A stretch of 64,000 nucleotides of DNA. Origin: Paulownia fortunei (Eukaryota; Streptophyta; Magnoliopsida; Lamiales; Paulowniaceae). Of this stretch, positions 25,342-36,600 are shown piece after piece. The notes below the pieces were generated by a model. It searched no databases. It saw nothing but the letters and a program-made list of their open reading frames with translations, and was not told the DNA's origin. The stretch is from the NCBI GenBank assembly GCA_019321725.1, contig CM033109.1, positions 24,749,548 through 24,813,547 on the forward strand, given 5' to 3'. Position 1 is the stretch's first letter. Each line of letters begins with the position of its first letter. Position numbers and translations under genes: made by a program.

Positions 25342-27438
25342 TTACCAGTAGTCACTACACGAGCAGCTTCCATTCTTGAAGTGATGAAATCGCTTCATGT
25401 CCCTCACAATTATCTCTCTCTTCACTATGACAGAGATGAACTTTATTGCTTCATGGCAATCTCCACAGACTCTGAGGTTCTTCGTAATCAGCAATCTGGT
25501 TCCTGGTCCAGTGTTCAAAATCCCAAAAGCAATAGCAAGTCTCTCACTGTGATTACGCAACATCCTTACTTTCACTTCCTCTTCAACATTGTGCAACACA
25601 AATTCTGTCTTTGGTACATAACCCATAGCTCTCATTTCATGCTCCATCTCCTCCAGAATCCCCAAAATCTGTCCATATTGAGGGTGACCCTCATCTTCCA
25701 CAAGAAAAGCATGGAGTCTCCCATTCACTTCCACGACACTGTAGCCAGGGACTTTCTTCATCCCTGCTGTTTTCATGACCTTTCTCACCATGGCAACTTC
25801 ATCCCACTTCCTTGCCGCAGCAAAGAAATTGGAAACAAGAGCATAAATTCCTGGACTATCTGGCTTTAGTTCAAGAACCATCTTTGCTGCCAACTCTCCT
25901 ATCAAAAACTTCTTATGGTTGAGGCAACCTGACAGAAGAGCCACCCAGACAGCAATCCCAGGCTCACATTCCATGGATTCAATCAGACTCTGAGCTTCCT
26001 CAACTTGTCCAGCTCGAGCTAAAAGATCAATCAAACTAACATAATGTTTTTCCATTGGCAGAATTTTGTATTTTTTGATCATGACATCAAACCAATATTG
26101 CCCTTCGTCAACTAATCCAGAATGACTCATGGCTGAGAGAAGAGAAGCAAATGTCACATGATCTGGTTTTGTATCTGTCTCAATCATTTGACGGAAAATT
26201 GAGAGAGCCTCCTCTCCTTGTCCATGAATCCCGTAACTGGCAATAATGGTATTCCAAAGTATAATATCCCCAGAACTCATCCTTTCATATAATACATGGG
26301 CACGGGACAGCAATCCACATTTTGCGTACATATCAATAAGTGCAGTACCCAGAACTTGATTCACATCAAGTCTTCGGACAATATATCCATGTATCTCCCT
26401 ACCCAATATCGGAAACCCAACTTGAGAACATGCCAGAAGTGCGCTAACGAGTGAAACCAAGTCTGGCTCAAAACCGCAACTTTGCATCTCAATTAACAAT
26501 TCAAGTGCATTTCCAGCATATCCACTTTTTGCATACCCGGAAATCAAAGTACTCCAAGAAACAACATTCCTGTAACTCATAGTCCTAAAAAGGCCAGAAG
26601 CAATATCTAATTTTCCATTCTTGGCATACATATCTATGAGGCCGGTCTGCACCACAACATCCATAGGAAAACCTCTCCTAATCATATATCCATGCAAAGA
26701 GTAGGCCATTTTCAAGTCCTCAATATTTGCACAAGCCTGTATCAGAGCCAACATTACCACTCCATCGCCTTCCAATCCCTCTTTCTGCATCCTTCGATAC
26801 ACATCTACTGCCTCTCTTACCCTCCCACTCTTCACCAATCCCGTGATCATCGTGCTCCAAGAAACAACATCCCTTTTACTCATCCTCTCAAACACACTCA
26901 TTGCCTCATCCATTTTCCCACACTTCGCGTACAAATTCAAGACAGAGGAACCCACAAAAATATCATCCCCGTATCCACATTCCACCGCATTTTTCCAAAT
27001 TTCCTCGCCCGAGTTCAAGTCCAACAAGCTAGTGCAGGCTTTGATGGCCACTGTGAAAGTCGAGCTATCAGGCTTGACTCTTTCCAAACGCATTTTCTTG
27101 TACAGATTTATGACTTCAAGCGTGTCATTTCCACGGGAGTACCCAATGAGCATCGCATTCCAAGAATCAATGCCTTTTTTTGGCAAACTCTCGAACAGTT
27201 TATGGGCTAAATCTATGTCACCTGTTCGAGCATATGATATAATTAGTTGGGCAGCGGAAGTTCCATTACTGAAGATCCCAGATGTAATCACCACGGCATG
27301 GATTTTGGAAATGGATATTCTGTCTTTGCACGTTAAGAGAAAAGATTTCAGGTCCTTGAGAAACCATTTTGCCAAAAGCATTGATGATGTAATAATTGTT
27401 GAGCAAATCTGTTTGTAAAATACGGTAGAATTGAACAA
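25342..27438 (-). CDS. DYW-type pentatricopeptide repeat (PPR) protein
   Basis: An intronless frame of 698 residues. PLS-type PPR repeats run from about residue 45 to 490, with recurring signatures such as [36 protein letters not shown] and [12 protein letters not shown]. An E domain follows at about 495–590, including [11 protein letters not shown] complete DYW domain ends the protein: HSE at 630–632, CGDC at 658–661, and the terminus CSCSDYW. The HxE and CxxC residues are those of the cytidine-deaminase-like zinc site, so the protein is probably a site-specific C-to-U RNA-editing factor in mitochondria or plastids. The N-terminus lacks acidic residues for the first 28 positions, consistent with organelle targeting. 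From memory its closest Arabidopsis relative may be At3g25060. The target RNA cannot be deduced without decoding the repeat residues. The leader is formed by an unusual tandem repeat. Confidence 0.95.
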   Translation of the reverse strand: MFNSTVFYKQICSTIITSSMLLAKWFLKDLKSFLLTCKDRISISKIHAVVITSGIFSNGTSAAQLIISYARTGDIDLAHKLFESLPKKGIDSWNAMLIGYSRGNDTLEVINLYKKMRLERVKPDSSTFTVAIKACTSLLDLNSGEEIWKNAVECGYGDDIFVGSSVLNLYAKCGKMDEAMSVFERMSKRDVVSWSTMITGLVKSGRVREAVDVYRRMQKEGLEGDGVVMLALIQACANIEDLKMAYSLHGYMIRRGFPMDVVVQTGLIDMYAKNGKLDIASGLFRTMSYRNVVSWSTLISGYAKSGYAGNALELLIEMQSCGFEPDLVSLVSALLACSQVGFPILGREIHGYIVRRLDVNQVLGTALIDMYAKCGLLSRAHVLYERMSSGDIILWNTIIASYGIHGQGEEALSIFRQMIETDTKPDHVTFASLLSAMSHSGLVDEGQYWFDVMIKKYKILPMEKHYVSLIDLLARAGQVEEAQSLIESMECEPGIAVWVALLSGCLNHKKFLIGELAAKMVLELKPDSPGIYALVSNFFAAARKWDEVAMVRKVMKTAGMKKVPGYSVVEVNGRLHAFLVEDEGHPQYGQILGILEEMEHEMRAMGYVPKTEFVLHNVEEEVKVRMLRNHSERLAIAFGILNTGPGTRLLITKNLRVCGDCHEAIKFISVIVKREIIVRDMKRFHHFKNGSCSCSDYW

Positions 27439-27463
27439 TCAACATATATTCCAGAATCAAAAC

Positions 27464-27760
27464 GAACCGCAAAATTTAAAACTAATAAATCGCAGAACGA
27501 ACCGCAAAATTTAAAACTAATAAAAAGCTGCAAAAGGAAAACAAAAATACAAAACAAAAATTTAAAACTAATAAATCGCAGAACGAACCGCAAAATTTAA
27601 AACTAATAAAAAGCTGCAAAAGGAAAACAAAAATACAAAACAAAAATTTAAAACTAATAAATCGCAGAACGAACCGCAAAATTGAAAACTAATAAAAAGC
27701 TACAAAAGGAAAACAAAAATACAAATTAAACTAATAAATTGCAGAACAAAATTGAAAACA
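27464..27760. repeat. 86-bp tandem repeat array upstream of the PPR gene
   Basis: The marker GCAGAACGAACCG recurs at 27492, 27578 and 27664, exactly 86 bp apart. A degenerate fourth unit starts near 27739 and a short sub-copy precedes the array near 27464. Units contain AAAATTTAAAACTAATAAA twice, so there is an internal sub-repeat. The array fills the space between the PPR start codon and the tRNA gene. Confidence 0.93.
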
Positions 27761-27776
27761 AAAATATAAAATCGTA

Positions 27777-27849
27777 CGCCGTCTGTGGGAATCGAACCCA
27801 CGACCACATGGTTAAAAGCCATGCGCTCTACCGGCTGAGCTAAGACGGC
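27777..27849 (-). tRNA. tRNA-Lys(UUU)
   Basis: The minus strand folds into a full cloverleaf. The 7-bp acceptor stem is GCCGTCT/AGACGGC, the D-arm stem is GCTC/GAGC, and the anticodon stem is CATGG/CCATG around loop CTTTTAA (anticodon TTT). The T arm is GTGGG-TTCGATT-CCCAC and the discriminator base is G. A box and B box are intact, there is no intron and no encoded CCA, so this is a nuclear gene. Downstream on the minus strand, T runs (GATTTTATATTTTTG) supply a pol III terminator. Transcription runs towards the PPR gene. Confidence 0.97.
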
Positions 27850-28878
27850 TACATCGTTAAATTCAGATTTATTTTATTTAAATTAATATTATATTTAGTT
27901 TTTTCTTCTTTATTTTTGATGTTCAAGTGCGGGTCTGCCATTATCCCTAAAGTCAACTGAATTTACAGATCATCACTCCCCTTCTGAAATCGATGATTTA
28001 TTTATTGCAATCCTCAATTCATTTTGGTCTTCCCCTTGCCAATTCCAATTCCATCCAGTTTTGGTTGATTTTGGCCTCAATTCACTTGCTGCTGCTAATG
28101 CTTATTAATTGTCGCAAAACGTACCTACAATTACTATTCTACTCTTGCATTTACAAGAAAAAGGATGTCAACTTTAAGTTTGTTTCTGAATGGCTTGTGT
28201 TGAGTGTCTAATTCAAGTTTTTTTAATTCTTCATTGAAGCCTGGAATCCATTTTATTGTACTATAAAGGGAATTTAAGTAGTTTTTTGGATTGATCTATG
28301 TAGTCTTGTCATTTTCCTCCCTCCAAACTTGATACATCACATTTAAATCCATGCGTAATGGAACTCTTAAAGCAAAAATGAACCATCATGAAACCATTCA
28401 ACTGATACCACCCTATGGAAATTCATAAACTGGCAGAATGTATTTTTATCCAAATGTGAAGGGAGTTTTTAGTAATTAAAGTAGGTGGTGTATGCAAACT
28501 ATCTGTATGCTTGCTGATTGATGAAAAATAGCACCAAGTTGCTGACAAGAGTGATGACCAGGGAAAGCACACACATGAGAGGTGCTTGAGAAAGCTACAA
28601 CTGGAATACAAATATCAAAGGACTATGCAATCAACTTGACATCATAAAGCAACAAAATCACCAACTCAGATCCTAAAGCCCTTAATCGTTAATCATCTAT
28701 CTTTCAATTACAATGATAAGCTCATTCGAGCCCATTTTCAGCGAGACAACTTGAAACTACAGCAGAAAAGCTATATGGGAAGTTGTACCAACACAAAAAT
28801 AAGCCTGCTGGACGGAGGGATGGCCAACAAATGATATGATCCGACAATCCAAGAAAGCCAAATGGCCAGCTATCCCAC
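27850..28878. other. Intergenic DNA between tRNA-Lys and the SAM gene
   Basis: No gene recognised. The right part, from roughly 28420, is probably the 3' UTR of the minus-strand SAM-domain gene. A 72-codon open frame at 27993–28211 has no recognisable family features. Confidence 0.5.
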
Positions 28879-30694
28879 TTAGACATCAAACTTTGACTCC
28901 AGTGCAAGAAGTATCTTCTTTCTTGGACCCTGAAACAACAACAGCAAAAACCATGAACATTGCACTAACTGTTGGAATTAAAATTTCAGAATGCAAGAAA
29001 ATGGAAGCTTATACTCGAATTAAACAAGCCAAATGACAGCATTTAATAAAGCAGGGGTCAGCCTTCGTTGTTAAAATAGCATGTCATGTTTTGATTCATG
29101 CGAGGTCTCTTTTTAAATGTAGGTAAACAAGAGCAATTGAAAAGGAAGAAACAGAAAATGGAGATGCAGATGAACCTCAGGAGAAATTTCTTCCCCTGCA
29201 TATTAAATTAGTTATTATACCATCAAATGTCTATGGTTTAGAAACTCTCAGAACTTGAAAAATCACTTGGCCTTCTTTCCTTCTTGGTTATGCCTTCGTC
29301 ATAATTGCAATTCTTACTATAACAACACATAATGATGTGGTTACTTATCAAACCAACAACTTTCATAAAAAGTTCTCTTCAGAACGAGAATTAACAAGTC
29401 AAACTCAATTGTTTAACTATCAAGTCAACCACAACGGGCCCATATCTAAACTGTATCATCATGCTATAGTTACAAAATCTATTTATAAACCATACCACAG
29501 GCAAAAACATTTAAAAAAAAAAAGGAAATAAAACGAAAAACTAATATCTCCATGTATGTGACTGATGCTACATTTAAAGGGATACTTGTCTCATTCTTTA
29601 ACGTGTGTCAATTTTCTTCATATGACATCAATTTCAACGCAATGGAAAAAAGCAGAGTGGAAGAGTAGGATCCCAGCAGTTGACACAATACAACTTACAA
29701 GCATGGGATGAGACTATCTTGAGCTAAGTTTGACCTGAGTATTGTCTAATTTGGTATCACAGAAGAGCATTGATGGGATTTGAGGAGGTTTGGAATAACA
29801 TGCCTAAAAAAGGTTGATCAAGCTTCTTGAAGCCAGCATAAAAGAGTTTGAGCATGGTTCTGGCCTTGATTACTGTTAAATAAGGCCCAGGTAGGCTGTG
29901 AAATTTGGAAAGCTCTGGATTAGGACTTGAAGATGTCATTGGCAAGATAAGATGTTAGCAACCTAATAGGGCTTTTACAGCATAAGAAAGAAAAAGAAAG
30001 AGACAGGACAGGATGGAGGGAGAATGCCAAATTAAAATTTTGCTTGATAGAGAGAGAGAAGTAGATGTAAATGCCTGCGGTAATTGTAGAATGATAAAAC
30101 CTTCAACCCTGATGTCTGCTAGAATCCAAATAGGAGAGAAAAATATTTAAGGGACATTATATCCTTATCTTTCTAAGTAAAAAAGAATCAGCTTTAACGA
30201 AGTTACCCCCCTCTCATTCCTTTCACCAACTTTTCTGTGTTAATAGTTATAAACAACAAAATGAGAAAAACAGAATATAAGGACGATCTAAATACTTAAC
30301 AAACAAAATGAGGTTAAAGGCTGAAGACATAAAAGTGAGAATAGATAGACAATTTCACATCATATGTAGAGCCTAATAAGGCAATACTCACCATTGGAAT
30401 TCCCAAAGCTTTAAGATCTTCATCACTCATGTGAATTAGGGCTGTCATATCAACCTGCCAAATTACAACACATGGTTTTTATATTTGTAACAATTTGGAA
30501 AATAGATCATTAAACTGAAACAATAAATTAACATACTTCTTCAGCCTGAAATGTAATTGAATATTTCTCGAGACCCAGGGACTGCAGGAAATTATCCACC
30601 GACTCACCCTGCATATATATATAAACCCATTACTGAAGATAGTATTAATGTGTTTTAAGTTACTAATGGAAACAAAGAGATATGCCACCCTAAG

Positions 30695-30732
<38 letters not shown>

Positions 30733-32110
30733 GGATTAAATGAGAGAGAGGAAATCCATCAGAAAAGAGGCTCTGGTAGTTTCATTACCTTCTGTTGAAC
30801 CTTTTTCTTTGATACGGAGCTAGCAACCTTTGTTTCTGGCACAGGGGCTTGGGCTATGACACTCTTCCTAGGAGGTTTACTGACTTCAGGTGCAGGCTTT
30901 GGCCTCACTGGTGGAGGCTTGGATTCAACAGGACGAGAATACAATGTACCAGAGAGCTTCTCACGTAGATCCCTTGCACCTCCAGAAACAGATCCCCTCA
31001 CGCTTTGAGTTGCTTGGTCGATACTCTTTCTCTGGAGCTTCAAACGAAGATCTTTAACACCAACCCTGCGATCTTCGCAGGCCGTAAATATAAATCAGAA
31101 CCATCTCAGCCAAAGTAGCTGCCATTATAATATAGTATCACAAACAAAAACAACACTTTTTATATTACTGAAACTTTACTCAAAACACTCCATACTTGAT
31201 ACTTGGGGTTCGTTGTCCTCAAAAAGATCATGTTCCCATTTGTCATCATCTTCTCTTTGTCTGCATTAAAAAATTGAATTTGCTAAAATAAGGGGCTTCG
31301 TTTTCTCCAGGAATGGAAAAACAAAGATGCTGTGATCTTCCAGATACTTCTTCCGTAAGAAAAGTTGCCCTGCTTCATCATTTTGAACAGATATTTCACG
31401 CTTAATCTTACATGATATTATCAGGGGCTCTTTATATGCTAACAAATGCACCAACTGATCTGCAGCCTCAAATTGATTTCTGAGTTAAATGTCCTCTACA
31501 TTAAAAAAATAGTGGCAATACTATCACAAACTCCCAGCCCCACCCAAACATCAACCCCCATTTACCAGGTAAAAAATGTTCTGTGGCATCTCAATTAATA
31601 TATATATATTAAAACCAAGCATTTCAATGGAATTTTATACCAACTCCAGCGAGAAACAGCTATCACATCTTTCTCTTAAAGTAGTTGCCCAAATCAAAAT
31701 TTCCGGCCAAACACTCATTTCAGAAATAATGAAGCTTCACTTCGTCCAAGAAATACCAAAATAATGCTGCCCTACAACTAATAAGACTTGAATGTTGTCT
31801 CAGAAGGAAGTAATAATAGGAGAAAAACCCTTTTTTTTTTTTTTTTTTGTCAAAATCTAGAAGAACAAAAGAAACCTCGGATCAAAACCTAGAAGGCAAC
31901 GTTAGTTTATCTACCCCGCACGCATAAATAAAACTATTGAGTTAGTTCATCTTAGCAACTCAACACACAAAAATAAACGTATTTAAAGGGAAAGGAAGTT
32001 AACCTCTTGCCGGAGATAGGCCTGCGACGACCGGAATCGGAGGCAGAATTTCCGTTAAGACGGTCCTTAACTGACCTATTAGCTTGAGCCTCCACTTGAT
32101 CAGCATACAT
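28879..32110 (-). CDS. SAM (sterile alpha motif) domain protein
   Basis: Six exons: 32110–32004, 31260–31196, 31072–30789, 30608–30537, 30454–30392, 28929–28879 (642 nt, 213 residues). All phases chain and the last five residues before the stop are SKFDV. The N-terminus (MYADQVEAQANRSVKDRLNG) and the DDDKWEHDLFEDNEPQ segment are as I recall them in a small plant family. The middle (residues about 80–150) is basic and proline-rich. The C-terminus, from about residue 153, is a SAM domain: ESVDNFLQSLGLEKYSITFQ, then EEVDMTALIHMSDEDLKALG and IPMGPRKKILLALE. SAM domains mediate protein–protein or RNA binding; the role here is unknown. The exon 2/3 junction could alternatively use GATCGCAG nine bases later. 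Arabidopsis relatives are, from memory, At3g07170 and At3g07760. Confidence 0.9.
30698..30729. repeat. (GA)n microsatellite
   Basis: About sixteen uninterrupted GA units in an intron of the SAM-domain gene, just upstream of exon 4 in transcript terms. Confidence 0.95.
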
Positions 32111-33669
32111 CGTGAGGCGAATAACCAAATTTCTGCTCAAAACCCTAACCCTAATTCAAATAGCTAATTATGAGTGCCTGGAGAGAGAACTGAAAGATGT
32201 ACACAATTCTCAGAAAGTTTTTCAAATTGTGATTTAATTCTTAAAGAGAGCAACGAGGAGGGATTCTTTTAATGCATTACGAAAGCACGCTAAGGTGGAA
32301 CATACTTGTTTTTTTTGTTTTTATGAGAAAAATAATGCTTTGTTTGGTTTTATTTTTTGTTATTATGAGAAGATTGTATTGAAAGATGGAATTTTGGTAG
32401 TGAGATTGAATAATGTTTTAAGAATAAAATGTGTTTGGATATTTTATTGAAAGAAAATAATATGATATATTTTATGAGATATTTTTAATTATAAATATTT
32501 TATTAATATTTTTTTTTATTGTTAGTAGGAGATATTCAGATGTCTTTTTAATATTATTTTATTATAATTAATATAGTATAGTCTATAATATATATTATTT
32601 AATTAAAATAATAATTGATAAGTATTTTAATAGAGTAAAAATATGTTTCTGAAAATGCTAAATCCAAACACGTTTTTCATTCCCCAAAAAAGAAAATATT
32701 TTGGGAAGAAACCAAACAAAGCCTAGGCTTTGGTTTCGTTTTCGCAAAAAATTATTTTGGAAGAATGTATTTTAAATAGTGAACGTATAAAAATATTTTT
32801 AATTTTTCTTTTAAATATAGATGTATGTCAATGTATTTTTAACTTAAATATATTGTTAATATTATTTTTTAATTTATAGAGATATAGTAGAATATAAAAT
32901 TATTTAAATATTATAATAAATATTTAGTATTTAGAGAATAAAAATACTATTCTCCCAAATTTATGCTCTTACATTTGTAGAATAAAATTACCAATTGTGA
33001 GTTTGTAGTCATAGCCCATGTATATTTTACCAAATGGTGCGCTTACAATTTGTACAAAAGTTACATGGACAATCCAAGTTTGGTGTTGGAGAGTTGGTCT
33101 TTGTCCAAGCAAAGCCTTAAAGTATGAATTCCCCAAGTACCTAAACCCCCAGGATTGAATTCTATAATTTCAAAAAGTTCACAATCTCTATATCATGATT
33201 ACAAAGTCCCAAACTGTTAAAACAGTAGTATGTGAGGATGTCCCCAATTCAAACTCTGACACTCAAGCTTAATTTTTGAGTTTTTAGATAGTATCAAGGT
33301 AAATTGTTAAAGAACTTAAAAAGAGTAATCAAGATGGTGAAAGCAAGCAAGTGTCGATGAGAATTGAAATACATGCTTATTGGACTTTTATCATTGCTTT
33401 AAGCTGTTATTCCACCACCAAATCACAATCTTGTGGGATTTGATGCTTCGTCTATGGAACGTTGCCATGGCAATTGAGGGAAATCCTTCATATAGTCTAT
33501 TCATAAACTAGCATTTACGGGACTTTTGTATAATTTTTCACATAATAAGCATTATCACTGGTGTATAAGGCACAAAGCTGTTCATATTGACACACATTGC
33601 GAAAAATACCAGCACGTCTGCATCTATAGACTCAGCCTGTGTCAATCCAGGAATTAAAGTGAGCCTAAC
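32111..33669. other. Intergenic DNA with a MITE-like element
   Basis: It covers the SAM gene promoter and leader (to about 32280), a MITE-like element (32337–32722), and the 3' side of the minus-strand UBA–PUB gene. No gene seen. Confidence 0.5.
32337..32722. mobile_element. MITE-like element with 14-bp terminal inverted repeats
   Basis: The left end is GCTTTGTTTGGTTT and the right end is its exact reverse complement, AAACCAAACAAAGC. Internal inverted segments also match (GTGTTTGGAT near 32430 against ATCCAAACAC near 32661). The element is 386 bp, AT-rich and non-coding. I could not recognise a convincing target-site duplication, so superfamily is unassigned. Confidence 0.6.
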
Positions 33670-36600
33670 TTATCCTGATAAGAGTCCAAAGAAAGGATTC
33701 ATCAAAGCATTCTGCAACTCGGTCATAGCTGACTTCAATAAGCCCATGTCAACCTTTTCTCGGGGTAGCAACAAAAAGTTACCTCCGGCGTCTCTCTCAA
33801 ACCCACAGAGCTCAAGAAACTTGATACCTTCCTCAAATTTGCCAATTCTATCCTGTTAGAAAGCATGCAATTACACGAATTACAGGACGAAAAGAAATAA
33901 ACAAGGTTAAACTGTACTGTGATTTTAGAGAAGTGAAAAGCAATATTATAAGCAGTTAATCTCTCCAATATATTTCCTCAGGGTTTTTTGTACTTGAATC
34001 AATGGACAACTGAAATAATATTCTCTACATGTATAGCATGCGTCAAATTTGTTTTGTTGGGCAAAGAGAAAAATGCAACCCTTTGGATGGGAGTGCGAAG
34101 TATGTTATACCAGAGCAAAATATACCAAGGTTTAAAAGTATAAAGGCCCTGGTCATAAAGGAGTTTCTGGGCCAGATCTAGAAAGAAGCATGTCATAATT
34201 GGGTTTTTGAGAACAGGATTTTTCGTGAAGAAGACTGAATACGTACAATGAACGCCAATAAAATCAAATGAAAGAATCAAATCAAGAATTTCAAACTGAA
34301 CTGCCATAAAATTCCTGGAAACTCGTTCCATCCTGCAAATAATTTGAAATCTTCACAGTCCATGCTATGCAAGCCTTGTGAAGCTGACTTCCAAGGGTCT
34401 TATGGAAATAGCAATTCTTTGAAAGGCAAGGTATATTATAAAGCTTTAATTTAAAAATGTTAAAGAAGAGAAAAGTAATCAAACTGTATCCTACACTATC
34501 ACCAACTGAGAAGTTCATGCTGGTAATTTTATGAGCTCCTACGTTGAACTAAATTATCTTTCAATCTGTTCTATGGCACGCATTCAAAAAGCAACTAACC
34601 TGGAATACTGGATTGCTGATGCGGATCTTCCTTAATTTCTCCTCGTCAGGATTGTTGATAATATTTTTCACACAAATCAAGAGAGCTTGGAATGCCCTCA
34701 TGGCGTCGGTATTCTCATCCTAATACATCAGATGCCATGATCTTACAACAGATAGGAGAAAATGTATACACACACACACACATGCCAGGAGGCCATGAGA
34801 GAGGATGGTACGTGAAAAGTACATCTGCAAATATGCCGCTTGCATGTGATTTTATTATGACTAAAAGAGCCAAATGTAGTTTGTTCTAAAATATGTGGTA
34901 CATCCTTCTATCCGGTTTGCTGAACTTCAGTTACAAAAAAGGGAATCTTAAGGACATCCTCAATTATAAAAGAATATTTCCAACCAAAAATCCCAGAATT
35001 TAATTATTATAACAGCCCACCTAAAGAATATTACCAGTGAGTTTCTATTTATCTATTTCACAAGCATTATGTTAACTATAGAACTTAAAACTGATTTAAA
35101 GTGGCAGAAAGAACTTTTCATCAGAAAACATTTAAAGTTGTTTTCATGACATTTACATGATTGTTCAATCTTTTGCGTCATTTCCTGTGAATTGAAGGTG
35201 AAATTTTATGCCACATGGTACAGCGATATCCTAGTGGAACTGTGAAACCAGTAGCTTTTATCCTAGTTATGATTGTTTTGGCATCTACCCACTTAACTAA
35301 AGTGAAACTGTGAAACCAGTAGCTTTTATTCTGCAATCAGCATTATTTAGAAATGGCACGATGGTCCACCATGACTATTAGATTGCTGAATGAAGCCTAA
35401 ACCCAACATAGTCTATATTTTCATTTATGCAACCTCTCTGTAATTCTCCTGGTGACAAGTGGCCATACAACTGAACTCCAATCATAGAGCCTTATCCCAA
35501 AGTCATTTGGCAATAATCAACTTGAAATAATAAAAATAAATATCTTTCGTTTGGCACAGTGGAATGTGAGTGGTGAGGGATAAATAATCCCAAATAGTTA
35601 GTGGGCAATTTCATATACTGCTAATAGTTATGATTGGTTGCATTTCATATTATGACCATGAAGGAAAACTTGGTAAGTTGCTAGCAGGTTAAAAAGCTTA
35701 TACAGTCTTAATTTAGCACCAGTGTCATCTGGAAACTAACAGTTGCCTTTCTTGGTAAAAAGATATCTTTCACGAGGATAAGGAAAGAATGACAAAATAA
35801 GTGTTTCTCCTACACTGGGAAGACCATTTCTCAAGTCCTTTTGTTAAAATCCTAAGGCACAGAGAAATTGCAATACTTTATATCTCTCAAGTATTTTGGA
35901 AATAATCTCTCAACATTTATAACTCTCTTACACTTGAGCACTAACACATTCAACAGCAAATCAAAGTCAGCTACCTTGTTTTGATGCTTAAGAGATCTTA
36001 AACATTCTCTCATATGCTCTCTTACTGCAGCAGGATTTACAGGCAAAAAAGCAGGATCAACTGGCTTCAAGTTCTGCACTACGGAAGAATTTGTTAGGAG
36101 TCACACGTCCTGCGAACTAAATATTAGAGACCAAGTGATGAAGTTCCAAAAGTTAGTACCTTTGTTATTTGTGGCAATTCAGTATCATGTACAGGTACAA
36201 GAACTTCCCTAGGCAATCCAAGCAACCCCCGTCTCTCTAACTACCACAGATGAAGGAAATATGATATAAGAAATAAATGTTCAGAAAAACAAGATATATA
36301 AAATTTGACCATCTCAGGGAAAGTAAACCAGGTTGTGTAGAGGACAACCAGAACAACAAAGAAAAAAAGCATGAAATCCAGGGAGAAATAATTTTGAGGA
36401 TAAGCAAGACCATTATGTCATAGAGGTCAATACAAAAATGACCATGCAATTCAGTAGAATGAGGCAGAATTTTTCTAACAAGGTTTTACATGCCTTTTGT
36501 TTCTCATTTTACTAGCTTTGACTGGTGATTAATTTGTGCAATACACCAGCCTCTGTAAATTGCACAGACCCTAGCAAGCATACAATTCAGCTGTACCTTA

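Noticed and set aside
25312..25869. Plus-strand frame of 185 codons at the 3' end of the PPR gene
   Set aside because: Opposite strand of the DYW domain, with no independent support.
26692..27418. Two long plus-strand open frames (172 and 191 codons) opposite the PPR gene
   Set aside because: They are antisense shadows of a well-supported PPR coding sequence and show no family features.
27348..27679. Hydrophobic frames (81 and 65 codons) with repeated FKFLFCIFVFLL-type segments
   Set aside because: They are translations of the 86-bp tandem repeat and would end without any family match.
27464..27760. CRISPR-like array of regular units
   Set aside because: The units are contiguous 86-bp repeats without unique spacers, in a plant genome.
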